Source: Alkalihalophilus marmarensis DSM 21297
GTDB taxonomy: Bacteria > Bacillota > Bacilli > Bacillales > Bacillaceae_D
Direction of reading: 5' to 3'
Assembly (NCBI RefSeq): GCF_000474275.2
Contig: NZ_ATAE01000031.1
Span: 59,408 to 123,407 of the forward strand
DNA: 64,000 nucleotides
Below the pieces are notes generated by a model. It saw only the letters and a program-made list of their open reading frames with translations. It searched no databases and was not told the origin of the DNA. The position numbers and the translations under genes were made by a program. This document shows, piece by piece, positions 27,625 to 36,982 of the stretch (positions within the stretch are counted from its first letter, which is position 1; every line of letters begins with the position of its first letter).

Positions 27625-27726
27625 CCTAAAAAGGGGAGTAGCGACCTATGGTCAATGAGTCGTCATGACAGTGGATAACACTCGGTTCATTGAGCTTTGA
27701 TTATTCAAAGTACGCAAGACCTTTTT
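27625..27726 (+). promoter_or_regulatory. yybP-ykoY type manganese riboswitch aptamer
   Basis: Two hallmarks of this RNA are present: AAAAAGGGGAGTAGCG at 27628-27643 and GCAAGACCTTTTT at 27714-27726, with room for the internal hairpins between them. The 5' AAAAAGG can pair with the 3' CCTTTTT to close P1, and the same 3' segment is used by the following terminator stem, so the two structures exclude each other. This is the usual Mn2+-ON arrangement: metal binding favours the aptamer and read-through. Metal choice and detailed fold are inferred from the family. Confidence 0.85.
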
Positions 27727-27773
27727 ATGAGAGTTTGCTTTATTGGGCAAACTCTCATAAAAAGGTCTTTTTT
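27716..27773 (+). terminator. Expression-platform terminator of the Mn riboswitch
   Basis: A perfect 23-bp stem (27716-27738 with 27747-27769) and an eight-base loop, followed by a T-run. Its left arm overlaps the last paired strand of the aptamer. Confidence 0.88.
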
Positions 27774-27887
27774 GTGTTCTAGACAGACTTTTCTTATTTT
27801 TATTTTGACTTTGATTTAAATTTTGTTTAATGATTTATATTTTTGATTGATGATTTATATTTTGATTGATATTGAGGAGGTTTTTGT
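27774..27887 (+). other. Leader between riboswitch and antiporter gene
   Basis: This AT-rich leader contains an imperfect direct repeat of about 20 bases (ATGATTTATATTTTTGATTG, then nearly the same again, 27827-27872) before the GAGGAGG site. It may be a spacer; no structure was evident. Confidence 0.4.
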
Positions 27888-28883
27888 ATGGTTTTCGTCT
27901 GGTTTATAGTAGCAGCCATTATCACTGTTCTTGCAGCCATTAAGCTATCAACATATGCTGATACCATTGGAGAGAAATCATCACTCGGGGGGATGGTGGT
28001 TGGGACCATTTTTCTTGCTGGGGCAACCTCTCTGCCTGAGGTAACAACCAGTGTATCGGCTATTGTACTAGATAACCCAGATATTGCGGTGGGAAACGTT
28101 TTTGGCAGTAATATGTTTAATTTACTAATCATCGCTTGCTTTGACTTGTACTTTCGTAAGCAGCAAATATTCCGTCATGCCGATCACTCTCATTTCTTTA
28201 CTGCAAGCCTTGGATTATTGCTTGCCATAGTAGCTCTGCTTGCATTAACCATAAGAATTGACATATCATTTTTAAATATTGGTGTGGATATATGGATCTT
28301 AATTACTCTTTATGGATTTGGTGTATGGTATATTTCTAAAATGTCCAATAAAGAATCTAAAGCTCCTATGCCAGTGGCTGATGAAGAGGAATCTGCCCAT
28401 GATTTTTCTGCCATTCCCCTAAAAACTGCAATAATCGGCTTTATTATCGCTGCTGTAGTCATTATGGGTGCTGGAACATTACTTACGGTTTCTGGTGATA
28501 AAATAGCTGTTGTCACTGGACTTGGTTCAAGCTTTGTAGGGAGTTTTCTCATTGCAGCTACTACTTCCTTGCCTGAAGCAGTATCTGTCTTAGTAGCACT
28601 TCAGCTTCGAAATTATAACTTAGCGATCGGTTCGATCCTTGGTAGTAATTTATTCAATATCTTAATATTAGGTGCATCTGATATTTTTTATCAAAAAGGT
28701 TCCATTATTTCTGCGGTATCAAGCGTACATCAAATTACCGCGGCCGCTGTAGCGATTTTATGTGTGGTAGTACTTTATTCATTAGTGAGGAAACCCATTA
28801 ACTCCACGTTTAGATATGCGCTGCCATCTATCGTGTTAATTGCCCTCTACTTTGTTTCTTCCTACTTAATTTTTGTTCAGTAA
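27888..28883 (+). CDS. CaCA-family cation:proton antiporter (Na+/Ca2+ exchanger-like)
   Basis: The 331-residue membrane protein has two inverted alpha-repeats, each with the ATSLPE-type motif (GATSLPEVTTS near residue 44 and ATTSLPEAVSV near 224) and a following GSN motif, the ion-binding heart of Ca2+:cation antiporters. A cytoplasmic acidic loop lies near residues 155-175. With a manganese riboswitch upstream it is likely a Mn2+ (or Ca2+/Mn2+) efflux protein. The start ATG at 27888 follows GAGGAGG. Confidence 0.9.
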   Translation: MVFVWFIVAAIITVLAAIKLSTYADTIGEKSSLGGMVVGTIFLAGATSLPEVTTSVSAIVLDNPDIAVGNVFGSNMFNLLIIACFDLYFRKQQIFRHADHSHFFTASLGLLLAIVALLALTIRIDISFLNIGVDIWILITLYGFGVWYISKMSNKESKAPMPVADEEESAHDFSAIPLKTAIIGFIIAAVVIMGAGTLLTVSGDKIAVVTGLGSSFVGSFLIAATTSLPEAVSVLVALQLRNYNLAIGSILGSNLFNILILGASDIFYQKGSIISAVSSVHQITAAAVAILCVVVLYSLVRKPINSTFRYALPSIVLIALYFVSSYLIFVQ

Positions 28884-28901
28884 AAACAATGAAATAAAAC
28901 G

Positions 28902-28936
28902 AAAAGAAGAGAGCTGACTGGCTCTCTTCTTTTTTT
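28902..28936. terminator. Terminator after antiporter gene
   Basis: A 10-bp or longer stem (28905-28914 with 28921-28930) and a T7 tract; it also faces the convergent thioredoxin-like gene. Confidence 0.85.
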
Positions 28937-28945
28937 CTATCTTCA

Positions 28946-29503
28946 TCACTGTCTAAATAAATATAGATCCTCCATCATACTATATGAGAGCCCTCCATTT
29001 ATCCTTTGAACAATGACTCCATTTTCATCGATAACAACGGTTGTTGGGATACCTATAATTTGATACATATTCATGATCTCTCCTGTTTCATCAAGCAGCA
29101 CATCAAATGAAGCATTAAAGTGTTTTAAGAACGGTTCAACCTCGGCAATACTTGCTTCCTGACTAGTCATATTAACCGCTATGAACTTTGCCCCTTTTTG
29201 AGTCAGGCGCTTTTCTAATTCTACAATGACAGGCATTTCTTCTTGGCAAGGCGGACACCATGTAGCAAAAAAATTAATAACGACAGGTGTGCCGTGAAAA
29301 TCGTTAAGAGAAACGGTTTCCCCTCGTAATGAATGAAGTTCAAATGACTTCGCCTCATTACCAACTTGTACCCCCTGTTTAACTGAGGCAGCTACAGCTT
29401 CTTCAACTTGCTGAAATATACTCTCTGACTGGCTGTACATAAACGCGACTGAACAAAGGATCAATATAAGAGCACTTCTAAACGCCATTTGGCGAACCTT
29501 CAT
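28946..29503 (-). CDS. Membrane-anchored TlpA/ResA-like thioredoxin
   Basis: The 185-residue protein has an N-terminal signal anchor and a TlpA-type thioredoxin domain with the redox centre WCPPC (about residue 80) and the cis-Pro loop IGIPTTV. It should reduce or oxidise disulfides on the outer face of the membrane. It resembles B. subtilis ResA/StoA but with no cytochrome or spore genes beside it, so the partner is unknown. The start is ATG at 29501-29503 after GGGAGGATAAC. Confidence 0.85.
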   Translation of the reverse strand: MKVRQMAFRSALILILCSVAFMYSQSESIFQQVEEAVAASVKQGVQVGNEAKSFELHSLRGETVSLNDFHGTPVVINFFATWCPPCQEEMPVIVELEKRLTQKGAKFIAVNMTSQEASIAEVEPFLKHFNASFDVLLDETGEIMNMYQIIGIPTTVVIDENGVIVQRINGGLSYSMMEDLYLFRQ

Positions 29504-29593
29504 TTGTTATCCTCCCTTCTTATTACTAAACAAGATGCTATAATGTAGATTATGTCCATCTATCAGTAATGATGCGAAAGGAGTGGAATAATT

Positions 29594-29761
29594 TTGACCA
29601 AGCTACAAATCTTACAAGTGATTGCTGTAACGATCTTAGGAATTTATGTGATATTAGCCTATACCAACTATACAGAAGCAGATTGGTTCTTCTTTATTAT
29701 AGCTTCTATTAATATCATTTTATGGGTTTTAAGACTTCGCGAAAGAAAAACAAATAATTAA
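29594..29761 (+). CDS. 55-residue two-segment membrane protein
   Basis: Starts with TTG at 29594-29596 after AAAGGAG and ends with TAA at 29759-29761. Two hydrophobic helices (about residues 6-24 and 31-48) with a short loop carrying an acidic residue and a basic C-terminal tail (LRERKTNN). No family is recognised. It is divergent from the thioredoxin gene and followed by a second tiny gene. Confidence 0.6.
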   Translation: MTKLQILQVIAVTILGIYVILAYTNYTEADWFFFIIASINIILWVLRLRERKTNN

Positions 29762-29829
29762 TAATTAAGGTGAGTATTTTTTCTCTTGTTTTGCTTACAT
29801 TAAATGTAACCACCTAAGAGGAGGAATAT

Positions 29830-29982
29830 ATGATGACTTTCAGCTTACGAACAATTAAAAATATTAGTATTGAATTTCTTGAAATTCTTTTTGCCCTTGA
29901 ATATGAAGAAGTTTTTAACTTTGATCAGAAAACACAAAAAAGATACACTCTTGCTAATAAACTTAATCCTTATAAATCGTAA
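29830..29982 (+). CDS. 50-residue hypothetical protein
   Basis: ATG at 29830-29832 follows GAGGAGGAATAT; the stop is TAA at 29980-29982. The product is amphipathic with a hydrophobic core (ISIEFLEILFALE) and a basic tail, and has no recognisable family. The stop lies in a perfect 12-bp hairpin shared with the stop of the lipid kinase gene. Confidence 0.5.
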   Translation: MMTFSLRTIKNISIEFLEILFALEYEEVFNFDQKTQKRYTLANKLNPYKS

Positions 29983-30004
29983 CGAAAATTCATTTCGTTA
30001 CGAT
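29976..30004. terminator. Symmetric hairpin covering two stop codons
   Basis: A perfect 12-bp stem (29976-29987 with 29993-30004) with a 5-base loop. No long T-run follows on either side, so termination is likely but weak. It contains the stop codons of the 50-residue gene and the lipid kinase gene. Confidence 0.6.
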
Positions 30005-30876
30005 ATCACATTTAGTGCCTGCTCTTTAACAGAAATGGTTACTGGAGTTTCTCCAATCATCTCCCCATCTCCATGAATCATTAAGGGCTTTTCAGAAGAG
30101 ACTTGTATTGTCTTTCCTCTATACTCATTGACTCCTTTTTTTCCCAAATGCTTTCCACTAAATACTAAAGGAAATATGCTCAACAATTTCCATTTTGATA
30201 AACTATGAACTACACATATATCTAATAATCCATCCTTGCTCGATGCATTAGGGCAAATCTTCATCCCTCCCCCGTAATAGGGATGGTTTGCTATAGCAAT
30301 AAGCCATACATTGTCAATCTTCATCTCCTCACCATCAATAGTTAATACAACATTCGCCGGTTTAAAATAATTCAATACTTTTAGCACGCTGTATATATAA
30401 GCAGCACTGCCCAGCCATTTTTTTATTTTGATTTCATTAGTAACCTTAGCAACTAAACCGTCAAAGCCAAGCCCAATGACTGTGAGACAACTCTTTTCCC
30501 CCATTGTGAGCACATCCATTTTTTCATGATCACTGTTTACTATATGATTGATCTGTTTAATACAATCTCTACTTATACCATGGGCTCTTGCGAAATCATT
30601 ACCCGAACCCGTCGGAATTATGCTGAATGGGACATCTGTTCCTGCTAATTCATTAATGACGCTATGGCTTGTTCCATCACCCCCAATTGCAATCACACAC
30701 CTCACCTTACCTCGAGCATTCTCAAGAATTGACCTTAACTGCATTATCTCCTCTTTAGAAACTGTTTTTAATACTTGGTACTTAATTTTATTGTCTTTTA
30801 AATATTCCTCTACTCTAGTCCAGACCCTTTCCGCTCTACCTTTTCCAGCTTTAGTGTTCACAATAAAAACGAACAT
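29998..30876 (-). CDS. YegS/DgkB-family lipid kinase
   Basis: The 292-residue protein has the diacylglycerol kinase catalytic motifs GGDGT (near residue 66) and TGSGNDFAR (near 93), and the second beta-sandwich domain with GGGMKICPNA. B. subtilis DgkB uses ATP to make phosphatidic acid from diacylglycerol. This copy lies next to a dehydrogenase/aldolase pair and, 3 kb on, a MurG-like glycosyltransferase, so its lipid substrate could be something other than diacylglycerol. Start ATG at 30874-30876. Confidence 0.85.
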   Translation of the reverse strand: MFVFIVNTKAGKGRAERVWTRVEEYLKDNKIKYQVLKTVSKEEIMQLRSILENARGKVRCVIAIGGDGTSHSVINELAGTDVPFSIIPTGSGNDFARAHGISRDCIKQINHIVNSDHEKMDVLTMGEKSCLTVIGLGFDGLVAKVTNEIKIKKWLGSAAYIYSVLKVLNYFKPANVVLTIDGEEMKIDNVWLIAIANHPYYGGGMKICPNASSKDGLLDICVVHSLSKWKLLSIFPLVFSGKHLGKKGVNEYRGKTIQVSSEKPLMIHGDGEMIGETPVTISVKEQALNVIS

Positions 30877-31049
30877 AATAGTTATACCCCCACCTATTTG
30901 TGCCTTTTGTCTTAATTCCTCATATATCAGCGGATCCCTTTAATAGGATCACTATTTTGTGCCCAATTCATTCATTTTTTTGGTAACTATATACATATCT
31001 AGGCAGAAAATGCACATATTAAAAAAAAGGTTAAGAAAGGGTCGATCTA

Positions 31050-32291
31050 ATGAACGCATTGCAATTTGATTTCACCATTCCTAGATATCTTCTCTCAAAG
31101 ACAATAGGCAGATTTATACCAACCGTTTTTTGGAACAATCACATCTCTTGTTTACAGTGGAGGAAAATTCATGAACCAACCTTACCAAATGAAGATTGGG
31201 TTAAGGTAAAGGTAAAATATGGGGGGATCTGTGGTAGTGATATGAACCTTTTATATTTACATGATAGTCCCTCTACTTCACCTTTTGTATCGTTTCCTTT
31301 CACAATCGGACATGAAGCAGTAGGACAAATAGATGAGGTAGGCTCAAACGTGGATAGACTTTCTAAAGGTCAACGAGTTGTGATCAATCCTGTCTTATCT
31401 TGTGAAAGCCGGGATATGGAACCTTGTCCTGCTTGCATGCGAGGTGATCAAAGCCTCTGCATTAACAAGAATAAAGGATCCATTCAACCAGGCTTGCTTA
31501 TCGGCGCCTGCCACAATACAGGTGGTAGCTGGGGACAGTATTTAGTAGCACATAAAAGTCAAATTAAATCTTTGCCTGATGAAGTCGATGATTTAAACGG
31601 TGTATTAGTAGAGCCATTTAGCTGTGCCTTGCATGCCGTTCTTAGAAACCCACCTGCACCAAACGATAATGTATTAATTATTGGAGGCGGACTGATCGGC
31701 TTATCCGTTTTAGTCGCGCTGCGTGCTCTTGATATAAAGTGTTCTATCACAATGCTTGTGAAGTATTCATTTCAAGGGGAAGCTGCTAAGTCCTACGGGG
31801 CAGACCATATTGTTTATTTGGACAAGTCTTACGTAGGGGAAACTGCACGTGTTTTAAATGCCGAAGTCTTAAGGCCAGTTATTGGCGATGAAGTCATACA
31901 AGGTGGTGCAGATATTGTATATGAATGTGTAGGTAAAGATAAAAGCATTAAAGATTCTTTACGATTTACTAATAGCGGCGGGAAAGTGGTATTACTTGGA
32001 CTAGCAAGTGTCATGGAAAAAATTGACTGGACTGCCGTTTGGTTGAATGAACTAACGATTAAAGGATGTTTTGCTTACAGCTATAACGAGTTTGAAGGTG
32101 AAAATATAGACACAATGGATATTGCCATTGAACTTATGAAGCGAGGGAAAGTCGACCTATCTCCCCTCATTACTCATCGGTTTTCCTTAGCAGATTATAA
32201 ACTTGCATTTCAAACCATATCGAGAAAGCAAAAAAAAGATGTCTTAAAAGTTATTTTTGACCATGATAAGACAGTAGGAGGCAGCGCATGA
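31050..32291 (+). CDS. Zinc-dependent medium-chain dehydrogenase
   Basis: The 413-residue protein is a GroES-like/Rossmann MDR enzyme: the catalytic zinc site is suggested by YGGICGSD and GHEAVGQI, the structural zinc by a four-Cys loop (SCES..CPACxxGDQSLC), and the coenzyme site by IIGGGLIGL. It is about 60 residues longer than typical threonine or sorbitol dehydrogenases, mostly at the N-terminus, which resembles no known extension. The last base region overlaps the start of the aldolase gene by four bases, so the two are one operon. Substrate unknown. Confidence 0.85.
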   Translation: MNALQFDFTIPRYLLSKTIGRFIPTVFWNNHISCLQWRKIHEPTLPNEDWVKVKVKYGGICGSDMNLLYLHDSPSTSPFVSFPFTIGHEAVGQIDEVGSNVDRLSKGQRVVINPVLSCESRDMEPCPACMRGDQSLCINKNKGSIQPGLLIGACHNTGGSWGQYLVAHKSQIKSLPDEVDDLNGVLVEPFSCALHAVLRNPPAPNDNVLIIGGGLIGLSVLVALRALDIKCSITMLVKYSFQGEAAKSYGADHIVYLDKSYVGETARVLNAEVLRPVIGDEVIQGGADIVYECVGKDKSIKDSLRFTNSGGKVVLLGLASVMEKIDWTAVWLNELTIKGCFAYSYNEFEGENIDTMDIAIELMKRGKVDLSPLITHRFSLADYKLAFQTISRKQKKDVLKVIFDHDKTVGGSA

Positions 32292-33379
32292 CTAACTTTA
32301 CTTTCAGTTCCCAACCACCAACTTCAACACTAGATTGGTTATCCTCTGGTCTCACTTCAACTTTTATTAAAAATGGCTTTAACCATACAAATCAATCTGA
32401 TGCACACACAAACCTTGTTTTTCATTTTATCGATCAAGACAATCCAAAACCTTACCGAAGAAAAGCACAAGCTACATTTGTTGTCGCTATCTTAGAAAGT
32501 AAGGGAGCACCTTATGATATTTTTAGAGAAGTGTATCCCTTTCTTATACGTTCGTTAGCTAACCATCTCGTTTATGTAAATCATAAGAATGATCAAGTTG
32601 ATATTCATTTCCTCACTCCTGAGCAGGGTTGTTATTCTATTCAACATAATAAAGGGGAAGATGAACACACATTTTTTATGAAAGTCTTTCAACGCCTGCA
32701 GCCATTATCAACCTCTCGTTTAGTCATTGATAATCAATTTTCTGAAGACTTGCCAGCTGCTAAATGGGAAGGAGATCAAGTTACGGTTGAACTTAGTGCT
32801 TCGGGGAAAAAATTAGACATGATGGATTTATTGCCAGCCCCATTTCCTCTTGACCATTATTTAAGTGAAAGAGATATGCGTCATTTAAATAAACTTTATG
32901 GAATTGGAGGATTAAGCTACGGAAATTTAAGTGCACGTTCTAATGAAGATCATTTCTGGATGAGTGCGAGCGGAATTGATAAGTCAAATATGAATGAAGT
33001 AGGTAGAGATATCCTTTATATAAAAGGGTATAACGAGGAATCCAATCAAATGGAGGTTAGTATTCCTCCGAATATTAAACCTAAAAGAGCATCAGTGGAT
33101 GCCATTGAACATTGGATGATTTATAAAGAACATCCTGATGTTGGAGCTATTGTGCATATTCACGCATGGATGGAAGGTATAAAGGCAACAGAAATTAATT
33201 ACCCATGCGGTACACTGGAATTAGCAGAAACAGTCGCGCAATTAGTAAGAGAATCTGAAAATCCCAATGAAACCATCATCGGCCTAAAAAACCATGGCTT
33301 AACCATCACCGGACCATCTCTTGAAAATATCTTTGAACGCATAGAAGGTAAAATTCAACGTCAAATTCCTATGAATTAG
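32288..33379 (+). CDS. Class II aldolase/adducin-family protein with novel N-terminal domain
   Basis: The 363-residue protein has a class II aldolase fold in residues about 190-355: SYGNLSAR, SASGIDK, VHIHAW (zinc His ligands) and NHGLTITG. Members include L-fuculose-phosphate aldolase and related decarboxylating enzymes. The first 180 residues match no family I know. It is coupled to the dehydrogenase gene by an ATGA overlap. A dehydrogenase and an aldolase together suggest oxidation then C-C cleavage of a sugar-like or polyol phosphate compound. Confidence 0.8.
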   Translation: MTNFTFSSQPPTSTLDWLSSGLTSTFIKNGFNHTNQSDAHTNLVFHFIDQDNPKPYRRKAQATFVVAILESKGAPYDIFREVYPFLIRSLANHLVYVNHKNDQVDIHFLTPEQGCYSIQHNKGEDEHTFFMKVFQRLQPLSTSRLVIDNQFSEDLPAAKWEGDQVTVELSASGKKLDMMDLLPAPFPLDHYLSERDMRHLNKLYGIGGLSYGNLSARSNEDHFWMSASGIDKSNMNEVGRDILYIKGYNEESNQMEVSIPPNIKPKRASVDAIEHWMIYKEHPDVGAIVHIHAWMEGIKATEINYPCGTLELAETVAQLVRESENPNETIIGLKNHGLTITGPSLENIFERIEGKIQRQIPMN

Positions 33380-33393
33380 TATAAATAGACATA

Positions 33394-33427
33394 AAATAAA
33401 CTGCTTCTTAATCGAGGCAGTTTATTT
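33394..33427. terminator. Bidirectional terminator
   Basis: A 14-bp stem (33394-33407 with 33414-33427, one G-T pair) between the aldolase gene and the convergent glycosyltransferase gene. Confidence 0.85.
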
Positions 33428-33428
33428 C

Positions 33429-34565
33429 CTATGAAGGTTGCAGACGATCACTGTTTATTCCTTTAGTTTGTTGTAAATATTCAATTTTCCTTGCAATTTG
33501 CTTTGCAGCATCAGGCTTCTTTGATCTTTTTGCGTTTTGTACAAGGGTATTATAATGCGTATCATTAAAAAGAATATGCTCAAGTAACAATGTTACTTCA
33601 GATAATTGATCAGCTTTTACAGCAGCACCTAAACCGGACAATAACGTCGCATTATTTTCTTCATGTCCTGGAACTGGATTATAAATTAACATAGGAGTTT
33701 CACAAGCAAGGGCTTCTGACATAGTTAAGCCGCCAGCTTTCGATAATACAACATCACTTGCACGTAAATAATCTAAAAATATTTCTGTAAATTCGATAAC
33801 TTGGATAGAGTGTGTACTTTGCACCTTTTGTAATTGCTTTGCTACTTTTTGATTTATTCCGGTCATACATAGAATCTGGAGAGGCTCTTTTATTTCTTCT
33901 AATGAACGAATGATTTCATTGTATTTACCTAATCCTAGTCCTCCCCCAGTAATAAGGATGGTTTTTGTATAAGGTTCTAAGCCAAGTTCCTTCCTCATTT
34001 GAGTTCTGGGTGTTAAAGGTTCTGGAATGGCTTTTATAGGTATCCCTGTAAAATGAATTTGTTCTAGGGGAATGTTATGTTCAGCAGCGAATTCAGCATG
34101 ATAAGGTGATCCAGTGAAATAAGCGTCTACTTCAGGCCTCACATACCCCGGATGCAAATCAAAATCAGTAATAATTGTATATAAAGGAATATCTAAACAT
34201 CTTTTCTTCTTTATAATGGAGAGAAAAGATGTTACAAAAGGGTTGGTAGAAATCATTATGGATGTATTTTGTTTTGTAATAATCGCATTTAATCTTCCAC
34301 AAAATAAAGATGCTAATTTATCTACTAATAAATACCAAGAATGTTCAGCACCATATTTATAAAGACTTCCCCATAGAGTAGGTGCTCTTTTAATCATATT
34401 TAAGTAAACTGTGACAAACGATTTGTGAAGGATTGGATGTATAGCATGAAAAGTATCCACAATGTCTACACTTCTACCCTCCTCTTCTAACTGCGCTTTT
34501 AATGCTTTTGATGCTTCATTATGACCATGCCCGATTGAAGCTGAAAAAATGGTTATATGGCTCAA
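33429..34565 (-). CDS. MurG-like glycosyltransferase (MGDG synthase/UgtP family, YkoN-like)
   Basis: The 378-residue protein has the two-domain GT-B layout of the diacylglycerol glucosyltransferases: SASIGHGHNEASKALK at the N-terminus, the DFDLHPGYV motif near the middle, and the donor-site motif SKAGGLTMSEALACETPMLIY with GHEENNA toward the C-terminus. It probably adds a sugar to a lipid acceptor such as diacylglycerol. The start is TTG at 34563-34565 after GGAGGGATATT. It is convergent with the aldolase gene and forms a loose lipid-related neighbourhood with the YegS kinase. Confidence 0.85.
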   Translation of the reverse strand: MSHITIFSASIGHGHNEASKALKAQLEEEGRSVDIVDTFHAIHPILHKSFVTVYLNMIKRAPTLWGSLYKYGAEHSWYLLVDKLASLFCGRLNAIITKQNTSIMISTNPFVTSFLSIIKKKRCLDIPLYTIITDFDLHPGYVRPEVDAYFTGSPYHAEFAAEHNIPLEQIHFTGIPIKAIPEPLTPRTQMRKELGLEPYTKTILITGGGLGLGKYNEIIRSLEEIKEPLQILCMTGINQKVAKQLQKVQSTHSIQVIEFTEIFLDYLRASDVVLSKAGGLTMSEALACETPMLIYNPVPGHEENNATLLSGLGAAVKADQLSEVTLLLEHILFNDTHYNTLVQNAKRSKKPDAAKQIARKIEYLQQTKGINSDRLQPS

Positions 34566-34738
34566 TGGTAATATCCCTCCTCTAACCTTCTAAAAACTAA
34601 GCAGGTAACCATATTATTTCCTTAAATGAGTAAAGGATACTATTCAAATTAATTAGCAAGACAGATAACGCTGACTAGGATTTTCCGTAACAATTTGTTA
34701 TGATTTTCTTATTACATTACATACATAACAATAATTAG

Positions 34739-35752
<1,014 letters not shown>

Positions 35753-35790
35753 TCTAGCGGATGAATTATTCGGATTGGACACACTAGTAC

Positions 35791-35826
35791 ATTACAGAAG
35801 CGGTCTATAAATACCGCTTCTGTAAT
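35791..35826. terminator. Hairpin after trpS
   Basis: A perfect 14-bp stem (35791-35804 with 35813-35826) and an 8-base loop, but no T-run right after it on the plus strand. It also faces the convergent lipoprotein gene. Confidence 0.7.
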
Positions 35827-35876
35827 GTTCAAACTCCTTTTAGAAATACTTTTGTCTCAATTTTAGTTGCTTTATG

Positions 35877-36515
35877 TTAGTTCAAACGAAGAGATGTTCC
35901 GTCTTCAAGCTCTATAATAAAGCTCTTTCCTCTTAACACATTCTTTTCTACTTCTAAGTATTGTCTAGGCATTTCAAGGTTATCGCTTCCATCACTCGGT
36001 TCTGAGTGAATGTCCGTTACAATTTTCACTACGTCATCTTCAAGGAGAACAATCCTTTTTGCACGCAGGTCATGCCCAAGCAAATCTTCATCACTCACCT
36101 GATACAATAAGTAATCATTCTCTTCAAAGTCAAATGTATCTGCTTTGTTGCTTGGATGCTCCTCATCCGTATACAGCCAAACTCCCGCTTCCGGTTTACG
36201 ATCAGGCGAACCAAATGTCCACCAAATTCTTGTGAATGAAACCGTATCCTCAACAGAAGACGTTTCTACTGCTTGGGGTTGTTGAGCATTTTCAGCATTC
36301 TCCCCGCCATCTCCATCGCCACCCTCTGCTTCATTTCCATCTTGCTGATCGCTCTCTTCTTCCTCAGTTTCTTGAATATTCGTTGTTTCTTCTCCTGTTT
36401 CTTCTCCTGTTTCTTCTTGGTCGTCCACCTGTTCATTTGCTGTCTGATCTGCATTGCAAGCTGTGATGAGGATTAAGCAAAAAATGATAAACACTGCCAT
36501 ACTTAACCTTTTCAT
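35877..36515 (-). CDS. Acidic-linker lipoprotein of unknown function
   Basis: The 212-residue lipoprotein has a lipobox ILITAC with cysteine at residue 20. A 60-residue linker rich in Glu, Asp, Gly and Gln follows, then a compact C-terminal domain of about 115 residues (WWTFGSPDRKPEAGVWLY...) with no family I know. It starts at ATG 36513-36515 after GGAGGAGG, 30 codons inside the longest frame. The acidic linker is the kind used in wall-spanning lipoproteins. Confidence 0.75.
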   Translation of the reverse strand: MKRLSMAVFIIFCLILITACNADQTANEQVDDQEETGEETGEETTNIQETEEEESDQQDGNEAEGGDGDGGENAENAQQPQAVETSSVEDTVSFTRIWWTFGSPDRKPEAGVWLYTDEEHPSNKADTFDFEENDYLLYQVSDEDLLGHDLRAKRIVLLEDDVVKIVTDIHSEPSDGSDNLEMPRQYLEVEKNVLRGKSFIIELEDGTSLRLN

Positions 36516-36630
36516 ATGTGTGAAACCTCCTCCGTTATGATCTACTTCAACCTTATTCAAATTAACACACTGTGTATTTTTGTCAATTAGCACAATTAAA
36601 ACCATACAAAAGACATACCTCTTTCATCAC

Positions 36631-36668
36631 AAAAAAGCTGCACTCTCCTTTAAGGGTGAGTGCAGCTT
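36631..36668 (-). terminator. Terminator after 37-residue gene
   Basis: An 11-bp stem (36635-36645 with 36658-36668), with a T-run after it on the minus strand. Confidence 0.8.
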
Positions 36669-36687
36669 CATTTTAATTCAACACTTT

Positions 36688-36801
36688 TTAATATCCGTGG
36701 TTTTTCTTCCATACTTTCCCTACAAAGAAAGAAAGACCTAAAGTTCCCACTAGTAAAACGACCGTAAGGATCTGCATAATTAAATATGCAAAGTTGTCCA
36801 T
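36688..36801 (-). CDS. 37-residue single-pass membrane protein
   Basis: ATG at 36799-36801 after a GTGGAGA ribosome site, TAA at 36688-36690. One hydrophobic helix (about residues 5-29) and a basic C-terminus (KVWKKNHGY). It has its own terminator. No family is known to me. Confidence 0.6.
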   Translation of the reverse strand: MDNFAYLIMQILTVVLLVGTLGLSFFVGKVWKKNHGY

Positions 36802-36982
36802 TGTCTCCACACGTTTCCCCTCCCTGCTATGCCATAGTCCTTTTTATTATAGGAGAGTTAAAGTAGGTTGTAAATGTTAGAAGCCAATGTTTCACGCGAT
36901 CCACATATTTAGATCATACATAATGAAAACGATTAATTAATGATAGGACCGTATTCATCTTCTATGAGCAATCACCAGTGTT

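Noticed and set aside
27811..27872. Short repeats before the antiporter gene as a CRISPR or iteron array
   Set aside because: Only two imperfect copies, AT-rich, no spacers.
36236..36476. Leu/Phe-rich frames antisense to the acidic-linker lipoprotein
   Set aside because: They reflect the Glu/Asp repeats read on the other strand.
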